In this document: piece after piece, positions 40,779-49,679 of the stretch
Layout: each line of letters opens with the position of its first letter
Position numbering within the stretch: position 1 is the stretch's first letter
Assembly (NCBI RefSeq): GCF_008642295.1
Contig: NZ_CP029190.1
Span: 3,029,001-3,093,000 of the forward strand
Direction of reading: 5' to 3'
Length of the DNA: 64,000 bases
DNA from: Streptomyces venezuelae
Lineage (GTDB): Bacteria; Actinomycetota; Actinomycetes; Streptomycetales; Streptomycetaceae
Made by a program: the position numbers and the translations under genes
The notes under the pieces: model-generated
Told to the model about the DNA's origin: nothing
What the model saw: the letters and a program-made list of their open reading frames with translations, nothing else
The model's database searches: none

Positions 40779-40891
40779 TAGCGCTCCCATCACAAAACCG
40801 AGGGCGCGCTTTCGTGGGGATGTGCGAGGCTGGAGAGCAATACGGAGCGATTTATTCCGCTTTTGCGCTGTATGACGCGAGGAGCCGGTCG

Positions 40892-41254
40892 ATGTCTGCC
40901 ACCACCGCCGCCGTCGAAGAGCGAGTCCGTGCCCGCGTGATCACCGACGACCCCCTCTACCGGCCCATCCCGGTGGCGCTGCGGTTCACCGCCGCCGAAC
41001 CCCTCGCCGTACGGATCGTCTTCCCCGCGGGCCTGTCCCCGGAGGGCACCGAGAACGAGTGGGTCTTCCCGCGCGCCCTGCTGGAGGCCGGCCTGCAGGC
41101 CCCCTCCGGGAGCGGCGACGTACGGGTCTGGCCCTGCGGCCGGGTGCAGGCGGTGGTCGAGTTCCACTCGCCGGAAGGGGTGGCCGTGGTGCAGTTCGAC
41201 ATCGCCGCACTGCGCCGCTTCCTGCGCCGGACCTACGACCCCCTCACCCATTAG
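40892..41254 (+). CDS. ssgE: SsgA-like sporulation protein (SALP)
   Basis: 120 aa from the ATG at 40892. SALPs are small streptomycete proteins that position or remodel septa and spore walls. Family features are clear: LYRPIPVALRFTAAEPLAVRIVF, ENEWVFPRALLEAGLQAPSGSGDVRVWP and SPEGVAVVQFDIAALRRFLRRT. Among SALPs the identity as SsgE, which acts in spore release or autolysis, comes from the position near the PBP and pmt genes rather than from an alignment. Followed by a strong hairpin. Confidence 0.82.
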   Translation: MSATTAAVEERVRARVITDDPLYRPIPVALRFTAAEPLAVRIVFPAGLSPEGTENEWVFPRALLEAGLQAPSGSGDVRVWPCGRVQAVVEFHSPEGVAVVQFDIAALRRFLRRTYDPLTH

Positions 41255-41262
41255 CCGGAACG

Positions 41263-41305
41263 GGCCCGGCCCCGTACCCGAGGACTTCGGGTACGGGGCC
41301 GGGCC
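41263..41305. terminator. Bidirectional terminator between ssgE and MMPL gene
   Basis: A perfect 19-bp stem (41263-41281 with 41287-41305) and a GGACT loop between two converging genes. Confidence 0.92.
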
Positions 41306-41322
41306 TTGCATCAGACCTTGGA

Positions 41323-43524
41323 TCAGACCTCGACGAGCTTGCGGTCCTGGTCCGGACCGCCGGCGGCCGGGTCGGAGAGGTGCTTGCGCAGCGCCTCGCC
41401 CTCCACGTCCACATTGGGCAGCACCCGGTCCAGCCACTTCGGCAGCCACCAGGCACGGTGTCCGAGCAGCGCCAGCACCGCCGGCACGATCGCCATGCGG
41501 ACGATGAAGGCGTCGAACAGGACGGCGATGGCCAGCGAGAAGCCGATCATCTTGACCATCTGCTCGCTGGAGCCGATGAAGCCGGCGAACACCGCGATCA
41601 TGATCACGGCGGCGGCGGTGACCACCCGGGCGCCGTACTGGAAGCCGGTGACCACGGCCTGGCCCGGGCGCTCGCCGTGGACGTACGCCTCACGCATCCG
41701 GGTGACCAGGAACACCTCGTAGTCCATGGCCAGACCGAACACCACGCCCACCATGAAGATCGGCATCATGCTCATGATCGGACCGGGCTGCTCGACCCCG
41801 AAGAGCCCGCCGAGCCAGCCCCACTGGAAGACCGCGACGACTGCGCCGAGGGCGGCCACCACCGAGAGCAGGAAGCCGAGGGCCGCCTTGAGCGGGACCA
41901 GGATCGAGCGGAAGACGATCATCAGCAGCAGGAAGGCCAGGCCGACCACGAGCGCCAGGTAGGGCAGCAGCGCGTCGTCCATCTTCTGCGAGAAGTCGAT
42001 GTTCATCGCGGTCTGGCCGGTGACCAGCACCTCGTCCCCGGCGACCTCGCGGATCTTGTGGACCACGTTCTCGGTCGCGACCGAGGACGGACGGTCCTTG
42101 GGGACCACCGTAATGATCCAGGTGTCGGCGTCCTTCTCCTTGTTGGGCGTGGGCGGGAGCACCGCCTCGGCCACGTTCAGGGCCTTGACCTGCTCGGACG
42201 CCTTGTCCGCGGCGGCCTTGTCGCCGTCCACGACCAGCATCAGCGGGCCGTTGAAGCCAGGGCCGAAGCCCTCGGAGAGCAGGTCGTAGGCGCGGCGCTG
42301 GGTGGTGGAGACCGGCTGGGAGCCCTCGTCGGGCAGGCCCATCTGCAGCTGGCTCACCGGCAGCGCGATGGTGCCGAGGCCGATCACACCGAGCAGCAGG
42401 ACCACCAGCGGGCGGCGGAGCACGAAGCGGGCCCAGCGGGTGCCGCCGTTCGGCTTCTCCTCGGCGCCGGCGGCCTTGGGCTTGCCGCCGCCGAACAGCC
42501 GGCTGCGCTCCCCGGCCGGCAGGACGCGCTTCTGCGCGAAGCCGATCATGGCCGGGACCAGGGTGAGTGCCACGAGGACGGCGATGACCACGGTGCCGGC
42601 GGCAGCCGCACCCATCTTGGTGAGCATCGGGATGTTCACCACGGCCAGGCCGACCAGGGCTATGACCACGGTCAGACCGGCGAAGACCACGGCGGAGCCG
42701 GCGGTTCCGACGGCGCGGCCGGCGGCCTCCTCCTTCTCCCGGCCCTCGGCGAGCTCGGCCCGGTAGCGGGAGACGATGAACAGCGCGTAGTCGATGCCGA
42801 CGGCGAGGCCGATCATCATCGCGAGGGTGCCGGTGGTGGTGCCGAGGTCGAGCACATTGGCGAGCGCGGTGATGGAGGAGATGCCGATGCCGACGCCGAT
42901 CAGCGCGGTCAGCAGCGGCAGACCGGCCGCGATCAGAGAGCCGAAGGTGATGACCAGGACCACCGCGGCGACCATGATGCCGATGGCCTCGCCGGAGCCG
43001 TTCTCCGGCATGGTCTGGAGCGCGTCACCGCCGATCTCCACGGTCAGGCCGGACTTCTGGGCGTCCTTGCCGGTCTCCTTGAGCGCCTCGCGGGTCTTGT
43101 CGGTCAGCCCCATCGCGTCGACCTTGTACTTGGTCGTGATGTACGCGGTGGTGCCGTCCTGGCTGACGGCCTGGACCTGGTACGGGTCGTCGACCGTGGC
43201 GATCTGGTCCGAGCCGGACTTCAGGTCCGCGACGATCTTCTGGACCTCGCCCTTGGCCGCCGGGTCGGTGACCTTCTGGCCGTCCGGGGCCTTGATCACC
43301 ACACGGGCGGTCGCACCGTCGGCGGCGAGCGCCGGGAAGCGCTCCTCGAGCAGGTCGAAGGCCTTCTGGGCCTCCGTGCCCGGCATGGAGAAGGAGCTTG
43401 AGGTAGGTGTGGACGCCGAAGCCGCGCCGAAGCCGGCGAGGAACAGCAGCGCCACCCAGAGAAGTGCGACCCAGCGGCGGCGCCGGAAGGCACCCTTGCC
43501 GAGTCGGTAGAGGAAGGTGGCCAC
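41323..43524 (-). CDS. MMPL/RND family transporter
   Basis: 733 aa; the GTG at 43524 is favoured (GGGGGA upstream), giving VATFLYRLGKGAFRRRRWVALLWVALLFL. Twelve membrane spans arranged as two repeats of one span, a large outside loop and five spans. Conserved MMPL elements: IGLAVGIDYALFIVSRYR in the first half and the matching VFGLAMDYEVFLVTRMREAY in the second, with Asp residues for proton coupling. Exports lipids or hydrophobic compounds. The TetR gene directly upstream on the same strand probably controls it. Substrate unknown. Confidence 0.9.
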   Translation of the reverse strand: MATFLYRLGKGAFRRRRWVALLWVALLFLAGFGAASASTPTSSSFSMPGTEAQKAFDLLEERFPALAADGATARVVIKAPDGQKVTDPAAKGEVQKIVADLKSGSDQIATVDDPYQVQAVSQDGTTAYITTKYKVDAMGLTDKTREALKETGKDAQKSGLTVEIGGDALQTMPENGSGEAIGIMVAAVVLVITFGSLIAAGLPLLTALIGVGIGISSITALANVLDLGTTTGTLAMMIGLAVGIDYALFIVSRYRAELAEGREKEEAAGRAVGTAGSAVVFAGLTVVIALVGLAVVNIPMLTKMGAAAAGTVVIAVLVALTLVPAMIGFAQKRVLPAGERSRLFGGGKPKAAGAEEKPNGGTRWARFVLRRPLVVLLLGVIGLGTIALPVSQLQMGLPDEGSQPVSTTQRRAYDLLSEGFGPGFNGPLMLVVDGDKAAADKASEQVKALNVAEAVLPPTPNKEKDADTWIITVVPKDRPSSVATENVVHKIREVAGDEVLVTGQTAMNIDFSQKMDDALLPYLALVVGLAFLLLMIVFRSILVPLKAALGFLLSVVAALGAVVAVFQWGWLGGLFGVEQPGPIMSMMPIFMVGVVFGLAMDYEVFLVTRMREAYVHGERPGQAVVTGFQYGARVVTAAAVIMIAVFAGFIGSSEQMVKMIGFSLAIAVLFDAFIVRMAIVPAVLALLGHRAWWLPKWLDRVLPNVDVEGEALRKHLSDPAAGGPDQDRKLVEV

Positions 43525-43653
43525 GTCGGTGGTTCCCCCGTTCAAGTCGTGGGATGGGATCAGCGATCAGAGCGTGATGAGTCGGCCCGACGACGAGAGC
43601 GGCGTGTCAGGAGCAGCAGGAAACACAGTGGGGACTGTGGGATCGGCGAGTGG

Positions 43654-44223
43654 TCAGATGCCGAGGGCGGGGAAAACCACGGCTTCGATGAAATCGGCCA
43701 GGAAGTCCCGGTCGACGGGTCTGTCCTCGATCAGCGGCAACGCGATGAACGCGCCGATGAGCATGTGCGGCACAAAGGCCACGGCCGGACAGTCCGGGGC
43801 CAACTCGCCCCGGTCCACGGCTCGTTGCAGCATAGCCTGGAGCCCGGTGATCTCCGGATCCACCAACAGCTCGCGCAGCGCCTTGTGGAGCTCCGGGCTT
43901 TCGTGGACGGCATGGGTCAGGCCGCGCATCAGCGCGGTGTCCTTCGCCATCCGGTCGTCGTCGGAACTCTCGACCATCACGGCGAAATCACCGCGCAGCG
44001 TGCCGGTGTCGATCTCCCGGAGGGAGACCGGCTGGGTACAGCGCAGGGCCCGGGCGACCAGTTCCGGCTTGCTCCCCCACTGGCGGTAGAGCGTGGCCTT
44101 GCTGGACTTGGTCCGGGTGGCGACGGCATCCATGGTCAGCGCCTCGTAACCGACCTCGCGGAGCAGGTCCAGGACCGCTCCGTGAAGCTCGGCCTCCCGC
44201 TCGGGGGTGATCCGGCTGACCAT
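43654..44223 (-). CDS. TetR family regulator upstream of MMPL exporter
   Basis: 189 aa from the ATG at 44223. HTH: AVLDLLREVGYEALTMDAVATRTKSSKATLYRQW, then GSKPELVARAL. The C-terminal domain is of the TetR_C type with a long helix ending in DFIEAVVFPAL. It lies upstream of the exporter on the same strand (129 bp between them), and a near-perfect palindrome upstream of its start is the likely operator, so autoregulation together with control of the exporter is expected. Confidence 0.9.
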   Translation of the reverse strand: MVSRITPEREAELHGAVLDLLREVGYEALTMDAVATRTKSSKATLYRQWGSKPELVARALRCTQPVSLREIDTGTLRGDFAVMVESSDDDRMAKDTALMRGLTHAVHESPELHKALRELLVDPEITGLQAMLQRAVDRGELAPDCPAVAFVPHMLIGAFIALPLIEDRPVDRDFLADFIEAVVFPALGI

Positions 44224-44288
44224 CTCTCCGTACCTCCCGCCGCTCGGAAATGTCCGTCCTCCACCGAGGACGATACCCTCGGCCACAC

Positions 44289-44311
44289 CGAAACGAAACC
44301 GTTTCGTTTCG
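44289..44311. promoter_or_regulatory. TetR operator palindrome
   Basis: CGAAACGAAAC-C-GTTTCGTTTCG, perfect 11-bp arms around one central base, 66 bp upstream of the TetR start and 145 bp upstream of the tricorn gene. Its AT content stands out from the surroundings. Confidence 0.78.
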
Positions 44312-44455
44312 ACTCCGGGAGTAATGTCCGTCACGCCGGGAGCCGCCGGACCGGACGGCCTCGCGACCGGATCCACCGGCTCCGCCTGGCCGGATCCATC
44401 GACTGGATCAACAGTACGAGTTGCCGGGCCCCCGCTGCACGGAAAGCATTGGGGA

Positions 44456-47400
44456 GTGAGTCAAGTCGCGTATCTCCGGTTCCCCCACCTGCACGACGAC
44501 CTGCTGTGCTTCGCCGCCGAGGACGACCTCTGGGTCGCGCCCCTGGTCGCCGACGGTGAAGCCCCCGGCCGGGCCTGGCGCATCACCGTCGACCGGACCC
44601 GGGTCGGCCACCCGCGCTTCTCCCCCGACGGCCGCCACATCGCCTTCACCACCTGGCGCAGCCTCGACCCCGAGATCCACCTCGCCCCGGTGGACGGCGG
44701 CCCGGCCCGCCGGCTCACCCACTGGGGCTCCACCGACACCCGGGTCTGCGGCTGGACCCCGCCCGACAAGGACGGCCGCAGCGACATCCTGGCCGTCTCC
44801 TCGCACGGCCAGCCCTTCTCCTACTACGCCTGGTCCTACAGCCTGCCCACCGACGGCAGCCCGGGTGGAAAGCTGCCGTGGGGCCCGGTCTCGCACATCG
44901 CGGTCCACGAGGAGGACCACGACGCAGAGGGCGCCGGGGCCCGCCACACGCTGCTGCTCACCGGCAAGCCCCCGCACGAACCCGCCGCCTGGAAGCGCTA
45001 CCGCGGCGGCGCCACCGGCCGGCTGTGGCTGCACGGCAAGCGGCTCCTGGAGGACCTCGGCGGACACCTCGACTCCCCCATGTTCGTGGGCGGCAGGATC
45101 GCCTTCCTCTCCGACCACGAGGGGGTCGGCAACGTCTACTCCTGCCTGCCCGACGGCACCGGTCTGCGCCGCCACACCGACCACGAGGAGTTCTACGCCC
45201 GGCACGCCGCCAGCGACGGACGGCGGATCGTCTACCAGTGCGCGGGCGAGATCTGGCTGGTGGACTCCCTGGCCCCGGACGCCCGGCCGCGCCGCCTCCC
45301 GGTCCGCCTCGGCGGCCCGCGCGCGGGCCGGCGTACGTACCAGGTGCCCGCCGCCAGCCACGTCCAGAGCGTTGCGGTGGACACCACCGGCCGGGCCAGC
45401 GCGGTGACCGTCCGCGGCAGCCTCTACTGGCTCATCCACCGGGACGGCCCGGCCCGGACCATCGCCGACACCCCCGGGGTGCGGGTCCGGCTGCCCGAGA
45501 TGCTGGGCTCCGCCGGCCAGGTCGCGTACGTGACGGACGCTGAAGGCGAGGACGCCATCGAGATCGCCTACCTGCCCCGGGCCTCCGGCGACCGGGAGCC
45601 GCGCCGGCTGGCCTCCGGCGAGCTGGGCCGGGTCCTGGAACTGGTCTCCGACCCGGAGGGGGAGCGGATCGCCATCGCCTCCGACGACGGACGGCTGCTC
45701 CTGATCAACGCAACGGAAGACTCCGACGGCGAGGTCACCGAGCTGATCCGGTCCATCAACGGGCCGGTCACCGACCTGGCCTTCTCCCCCGACGGGGCCT
45801 GGCTGACCTGGTCGCACCCCGGGATCGGGCGCTCGCTGCGCCAGATCAAGATGGCCCGGATCTCCGGACCCGGCGGACAGACCGTCGTCGACGTCACCAA
45901 CGGCCGGTTCGAGGACGAGAATCCGGTGTTCACCCGGGACGGACGCTATCTGGCCTTCCTGTCCTGGCGCGGTTTCGACCCGGTGTACGACGTGCACACC
46001 GGCGACCTGTCCTTCCCGCTGGGCTGCCGCCCCTATCTGGTGCCGCTGTCCTCGGCCACCCCCTCCCCCTTCGCCCTCTCCGCCGAGGGCCGCCCGGCCG
46101 CCGGCGGACTCGACCCGCTGGAAGGGGACACCGGCGACGCCACGGTGACCGTGGAGATGGAGGGACTGGAAAGCCGGGTGACCCCGTTCCCGGTGACCGC
46201 CTCCAAGTACTCGGCCCTGCACCCGGTGGCCGGCGGCGGACTGGTGTGGCTGCGCTGGCCGATCTCCGGCGCGCTCGGCGAGACCTTCGCCAATCCGGAG
46301 CACACCAGCGGCAAACCCACCCTGGAGCACTTCGACCTCGTCAAGGCCCGCAAGACCGAACTCGCCTCCGACCTGGACTGGTTCGCGGTCAGCGGCGACG
46401 GCACCCGGCTGGTCGTCAACGACGACGGGGACCTGCGGGCGGTGCCGGCCACCGAGTCCGGCGACAGCGACTCGACCGTCTATCTGGACCTGCGGCGGAT
46501 CCTGCACGAGGTCGACCCGGGAGCCGAGTGGCGGCAGGCCTTCGAGGAAGCCGGGCGGATCATCCGCGCCTACTTCTGGGAACCGAAGATGTGCGGGATC
46601 GACTGGGACGGAGTGCTGGACCAGTACCGCCCGCTGGTCGAACACGTCGCCTCCCCCGACGAGTTCGCCGACCTGCTGCGCGAGGTCCTCGGCGAACTCG
46701 GCACCTCCCACGCCTACGTCTCCCCCGCCCGCCGCAACGAAGGACCGCCGCACTACCAGCGGCCGATCGGCCTGCTCGGCGCCAACCTGGTGTGCCGGGA
46801 CGGGGAATGGCTGGTCAAGCGGATCCTGCCGGGCGACTCCTCGGACTCCAAGGCCCGTTCCCCGCTGGCCGGCACCGGCATCCGCGACGGCGCCGTCCTC
46901 ACCCATGTCGACGGCCGGCCGGTGGACCCGGTCGCCGGCCCCTATCCGCTGCTGGCCGCGGCCGGCGGCACCACGGTGGAGCTCACCTTCCGGCCGGCCG
47001 AGGGCGAGGGCCGGGCCCGGCGGGTGGCGGTCGTCCCCCTGGTCGACGAGCGCCCGCTGCGCTACCAGGACTGGGTGGCCAAGCGCCGGGCGGTGGTCCG
47101 CGAGCTCAGCGGCGGAAAGTGCGGCTACCTGCACATCCCCGACATGGGCGGCTCCGGCTGGGCGCAGTTCAACCGGGACCTGCGGATGGAGATGTCCCGG
47201 CCCGCGCTGATCGTGGACGTACGCGGCAACGCCGGCGGGCACATCAGCGAGCTGGTGGTGGAGAAGCTGACCCGCCGGATCCTGGGCTGGGACCTGACCC
47301 GCAACGCACAGCCCGTGTCGTACGCCTCCAACGCGCCCCGCGGCCCGGTGGTGGCACTGGCCGACGAGGCGACCTCCTCCGACGGGGACATGATCACCGC

Positions 47401-47743
47401 GGCGTTCAAACTGCTGGGGCTGGGCCCCGTGGTGGGCCAGCGGACCTGGGGCGGGGTGGTCGGTATGACCGGCCGCCACACCCTGGGCGACGGCACGGTG
47501 ATCACGGTGCCGATGAACGCCGCCTGGTTCCCCGAGTACGGCTGGTCGGTGGAGAACCACGGGGTCGCACCGGACCTGGAGGTCCTGCGCACCCCGCTGG
47601 ACTGGGCCGAGGGGCGGTACGCACAGCTCGACGACGCCGTGCACCTGGCGCTGGAGCTGCTGGAGGAGAACCCGGCCGCGGTGCCGCCGGGCTACACGGA
47701 CGTACCGGACGGCCGGCGTCCGAAGCTGCCGCCGCGCTCCTGA
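44456..47743 (+). CDS. Tricorn protease homologue (S41 peptidase)
   Basis: 1095 aa from a GTG at 44456 (GGAAAG upstream). Large cytoplasmic peptidase that degrades peptides released by the proteasome or other proteases. N-terminal beta-propeller domains with TolB-like repeats (HPRFSPDGRHIAFTTW, DLAFSPDGAWLTW) span roughly 1-650; a PDZ domain lies around 780-860; the S41 catalytic core is C-terminal. By comparison with Thermoplasma tricorn, Ser751-His752 (GTSHAY), Ser975-Asp976 (TSSDGDM) and Glu1033 (ENHGV) match S745-H746, S965-D966 and E1023 at a constant shift of 6-10, so all catalytic residues are present. Confidence 0.93.
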   Translation: MSQVAYLRFPHLHDDLLCFAAEDDLWVAPLVADGEAPGRAWRITVDRTRVGHPRFSPDGRHIAFTTWRSLDPEIHLAPVDGGPARRLTHWGSTDTRVCGWTPPDKDGRSDILAVSSHGQPFSYYAWSYSLPTDGSPGGKLPWGPVSHIAVHEEDHDAEGAGARHTLLLTGKPPHEPAAWKRYRGGATGRLWLHGKRLLEDLGGHLDSPMFVGGRIAFLSDHEGVGNVYSCLPDGTGLRRHTDHEEFYARHAASDGRRIVYQCAGEIWLVDSLAPDARPRRLPVRLGGPRAGRRTYQVPAASHVQSVAVDTTGRASAVTVRGSLYWLIHRDGPARTIADTPGVRVRLPEMLGSAGQVAYVTDAEGEDAIEIAYLPRASGDREPRRLASGELGRVLELVSDPEGERIAIASDDGRLLLINATEDSDGEVTELIRSINGPVTDLAFSPDGAWLTWSHPGIGRSLRQIKMARISGPGGQTVVDVTNGRFEDENPVFTRDGRYLAFLSWRGFDPVYDVHTGDLSFPLGCRPYLVPLSSATPSPFALSAEGRPAAGGLDPLEGDTGDATVTVEMEGLESRVTPFPVTASKYSALHPVAGGGLVWLRWPISGALGETFANPEHTSGKPTLEHFDLVKARKTELASDLDWFAVSGDGTRLVVNDDGDLRAVPATESGDSDSTVYLDLRRILHEVDPGAEWRQAFEEAGRIIRAYFWEPKMCGIDWDGVLDQYRPLVEHVASPDEFADLLREVLGELGTSHAYVSPARRNEGPPHYQRPIGLLGANLVCRDGEWLVKRILPGDSSDSKARSPLAGTGIRDGAVLTHVDGRPVDPVAGPYPLLAAAGGTTVELTFRPAEGEGRARRVAVVPLVDERPLRYQDWVAKRRAVVRELSGGKCGYLHIPDMGGSGWAQFNRDLRMEMSRPALIVDVRGNAGGHISELVVEKLTRRILGWDLTRNAQPVSYASNAPRGPVVALADEATSSDGDMITAAFKLLGLGPVVGQRTWGGVVGMTGRHTLGDGTVITVPMNAAWFPEYGWSVENHGVAPDLEVLRTPLDWAEGRYAQLDDAVHLALELLEENPAAVPPGYTDVPDGRRPKLPPRS

Positions 47744-47797
47744 GCCCGGGCCGGGCCGGCCTGTCCGGGCCGGGCAGCCCGGCCGGGAACGCGGAAG

Positions 47798-47831
47798 GGG
47801 CGCGGTTCCCCCGGCCGGGGGAACCGCGCCC
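47798..47831. terminator. Bidirectional terminator after tricorn gene
   Basis: Perfect 15-bp stem GGGCGCGGTTCCCCC / GGGGGAACCGCGCCC with a GGCC loop, between the converging tricorn and SDR genes. Confidence 0.9.
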
Positions 47832-47859
47832 TGGGCGCCGCCGGAAACCCGGGCGCCGA

Positions 47860-48747
47860 TCAGCCGGTGCGGTGGGTCCGCTCCTGCTCGTCGGCAGCCC
47901 CGCCGGCCCCCACCAGCCCCTTGGACACCCCGGCCAGCCGGGGCTCGAACCGCTTCATCTCCCGCTGTCCAACCGTGGCGATGATGCCCGGCAGGTAGCC
48001 GCGCACCGACTGCATCCCGCGCAGCCACCACTGTGCGTACACATGGGCCGACCGCCGCTCGATGCCCGCCACGATCCGGTCCACGGCCGGCCCCAGCGGG
48101 TACGTCCGGTTCGACGGCCACGGCAGCCGCTGCCGCAGCTCCCGCATCACCTCGTCCCGGTCGGCCCCGCGCACCATGTCGGTGTCGGTCCAGGACAGGT
48201 AGCCGACCCCGACCCGGACCCCCTTGTAGCCGACCTCGGCGCGCAGGCTGTGCGCGAAGGCCTCGACTCCCGACTTGGAGGCGCAGTACGCCGTCATCAT
48301 CGGGGCCGGGGTGATCGCGGCGAGCGAGGCGATCTGGAGGAAGTAGCCGCGGCTCTCCATCAGCACGGGCAGGAAGGCCCGGGCGGTCACGGCGCCGCCG
48401 ATCAGGTTCACCTCGATGACCCGGCGCCAGGCGTCCGGATCGGAGTCGGCGAACGGACCGCCGGCCGCGACCCCGGCGTTGGCGATGACGATGTCCACCT
48501 TGCCGAAGCGCTGCTTGACCTCCTGGGCGACCCGGGCCATGGCCTCGTGGTCGGTGACGTCCGCGTACCAGTGGTCGCTGTCGGTGTGCAGCCGCTCCGA
48601 GACCTCCTTGAGGGCCTCCGGCTCCAGGCCCACCAGGGCGATCCTCGCGCCGCGGGCGGAGAGTTTGCGGGCGAGCAGCTCCCCGACCCCGCGGGCCGCC
48701 CCGGTGACCACGGCGACCTGGCCTTCCAGACTCCTGCGAGCGCTCAC
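47860..48747 (-). CDS. Short-chain dehydrogenase/reductase (SadH-like)
   Basis: 295 aa from a GTG at 48747 with GGAG upstream. Classical SDR: cofactor motif TGAARGVGELLARKL, NAG in VIANAGVAAGG, catalytic Ser in QIASLAAITP and Tyr-x3-Lys in YCASKSG. The C-terminal extension (YAQWWLRGMQSVRGYLPGI) is typical of the mycobacterial SadH branch. Last gene of the monooxygenase-hydrolase-SDR operon; its start overlaps the hydrolase stop by 4 bp. Confidence 0.92.
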   Translation of the reverse strand: MSARRSLEGQVAVVTGAARGVGELLARKLSARGARIALVGLEPEALKEVSERLHTDSDHWYADVTDHEAMARVAQEVKQRFGKVDIVIANAGVAAGGPFADSDPDAWRRVIEVNLIGGAVTARAFLPVLMESRGYFLQIASLAAITPAPMMTAYCASKSGVEAFAHSLRAEVGYKGVRVGVGYLSWTDTDMVRGADRDEVMRELRQRLPWPSNRTYPLGPAVDRIVAGIERRSAHVYAQWWLRGMQSVRGYLPGIIATVGQREMKRFEPRLAGVSKGLVGAGGAADEQERTHRTG

Positions 48748-49679
48748 GAAGCCTTCTCCTTCATCTCGTTCTGCCCGGTCGGTCCGGTCAGCCGGGCGAG
48801 TTCGCGGATCGCGCGGGTGACGGCCTCGGGGGCCTCGATCGGGGTCATGTGTCCCATGCCGGTCAGTTCGGTGAGCCCGACGCAGTGCGGCAGGGCGGCG
48901 GCCAGGCCGCGGGCGTGCACGATCGGGGTCAGCCGGTCCGCGGTGCCTGCGATCACGGCGGTCGGTACGGTGAGCCGCCCGACGCCGTGGTCCAGGTCCA
49001 GCCCGGCCAGCACCTGCGACCAGGCGTGCCGGACCCGGGTCGGGCAGGCGTGCACGATCCGGGCGCAGGCCTCGACCCGGTCGGGGGCGGAACCGGGGCC
49101 CATCGTGGCGTACTTGAGGACCTGGCGGGCCACCGGGGTGACGGGCCCGAGCGGGGCCCGGGAGCCGAGCACCGCACGGGTGATCCGGGTGCGGGCGCGG
49201 CCGGCCCGGACGGGCAGCACCAGGGCCTCCTCGACCAGCCGGGAGCTGCCCGTGCTGCACAGCAGCGCGGCGGCGGCCCGCTCGGTGAACTCGGGGCGGG
49301 CGGCGGCGGCCATGATGGTCATGCCTCCCATGGAGTGCCCGGCGACCACCGCCTGCTCGCCCTCGCCCAGGGTGGCCTTGAGGACGGCGACCAGATCGTC
49401 GGCGAGGGCGGTGGTGCTGTACTCGGCGGCGGCCGGGCTGCGGCCGTGGCCCCGCTGGTCGTAGGCGATGACCCGGTGCTCGCCGGCCAGCTCGCGGATC
49501 TGGGCCGCCCAGAAGGCGGTGGAGCAGGTCCAGCCGTGCGCCAGCACCACGGCGGGCGCGTCCTCCTCGCCGTGCACCTCCACATGCAGCCGGGCCCCGT
49601 CGGCGGACACCGCGGTGAGCTCGCGGCGGGCGGTGGGAGGGGCGTACGGTCCGCTGGTCACATGCATCAGCCGGCTCAT
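48744..49679 (-). CDS. Alpha/beta hydrolase in mymA-like operon
   Basis: 311 aa from the ATG at 49679, overlapping the monooxygenase stop (ATGA). Oxyanion region VVLAHGWTCSTAFW, nucleophile elbow VVAGHSMGG (Ser), acid residue near GTADRLTPIVHA and catalytic His in GMGHMTPIEAP. It would hydrolyse esters or lactones made by the adjacent monooxygenase. A LipR-like position in the operon. Confidence 0.92.
   Translation of the reverse strand: MSRLMHVTSGPYAPPTARRELTAVSADGARLHVEVHGEEDAPAVVLAHGWTCSTAFWAAQIRELAGEHRVIAYDQRGHGRSPAAAEYSTTALADDLVAVLKATLGEGEQAVVAGHSMGGMTIMAAAARPEFTERAAAALLCSTGSSRLVEEALVLPVRAGRARTRITRAVLGSRAPLGPVTPVARQVLKYATMGPGSAPDRVEACARIVHACPTRVRHAWSQVLAGLDLDHGVGRLTVPTAVIAGTADRLTPIVHARGLAAALPHCVGLTELTGMGHMTPIEAPEAVTRAIRELARLTGPTGQNEMKEKAS

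Noticed and set aside
40707..40891. Searched for a cobalamin riboswitch upstream of the CbiM gene
   Set aside because: No B12-box-like sequence or leader of sufficient length was found; a Nur-like site is present instead.
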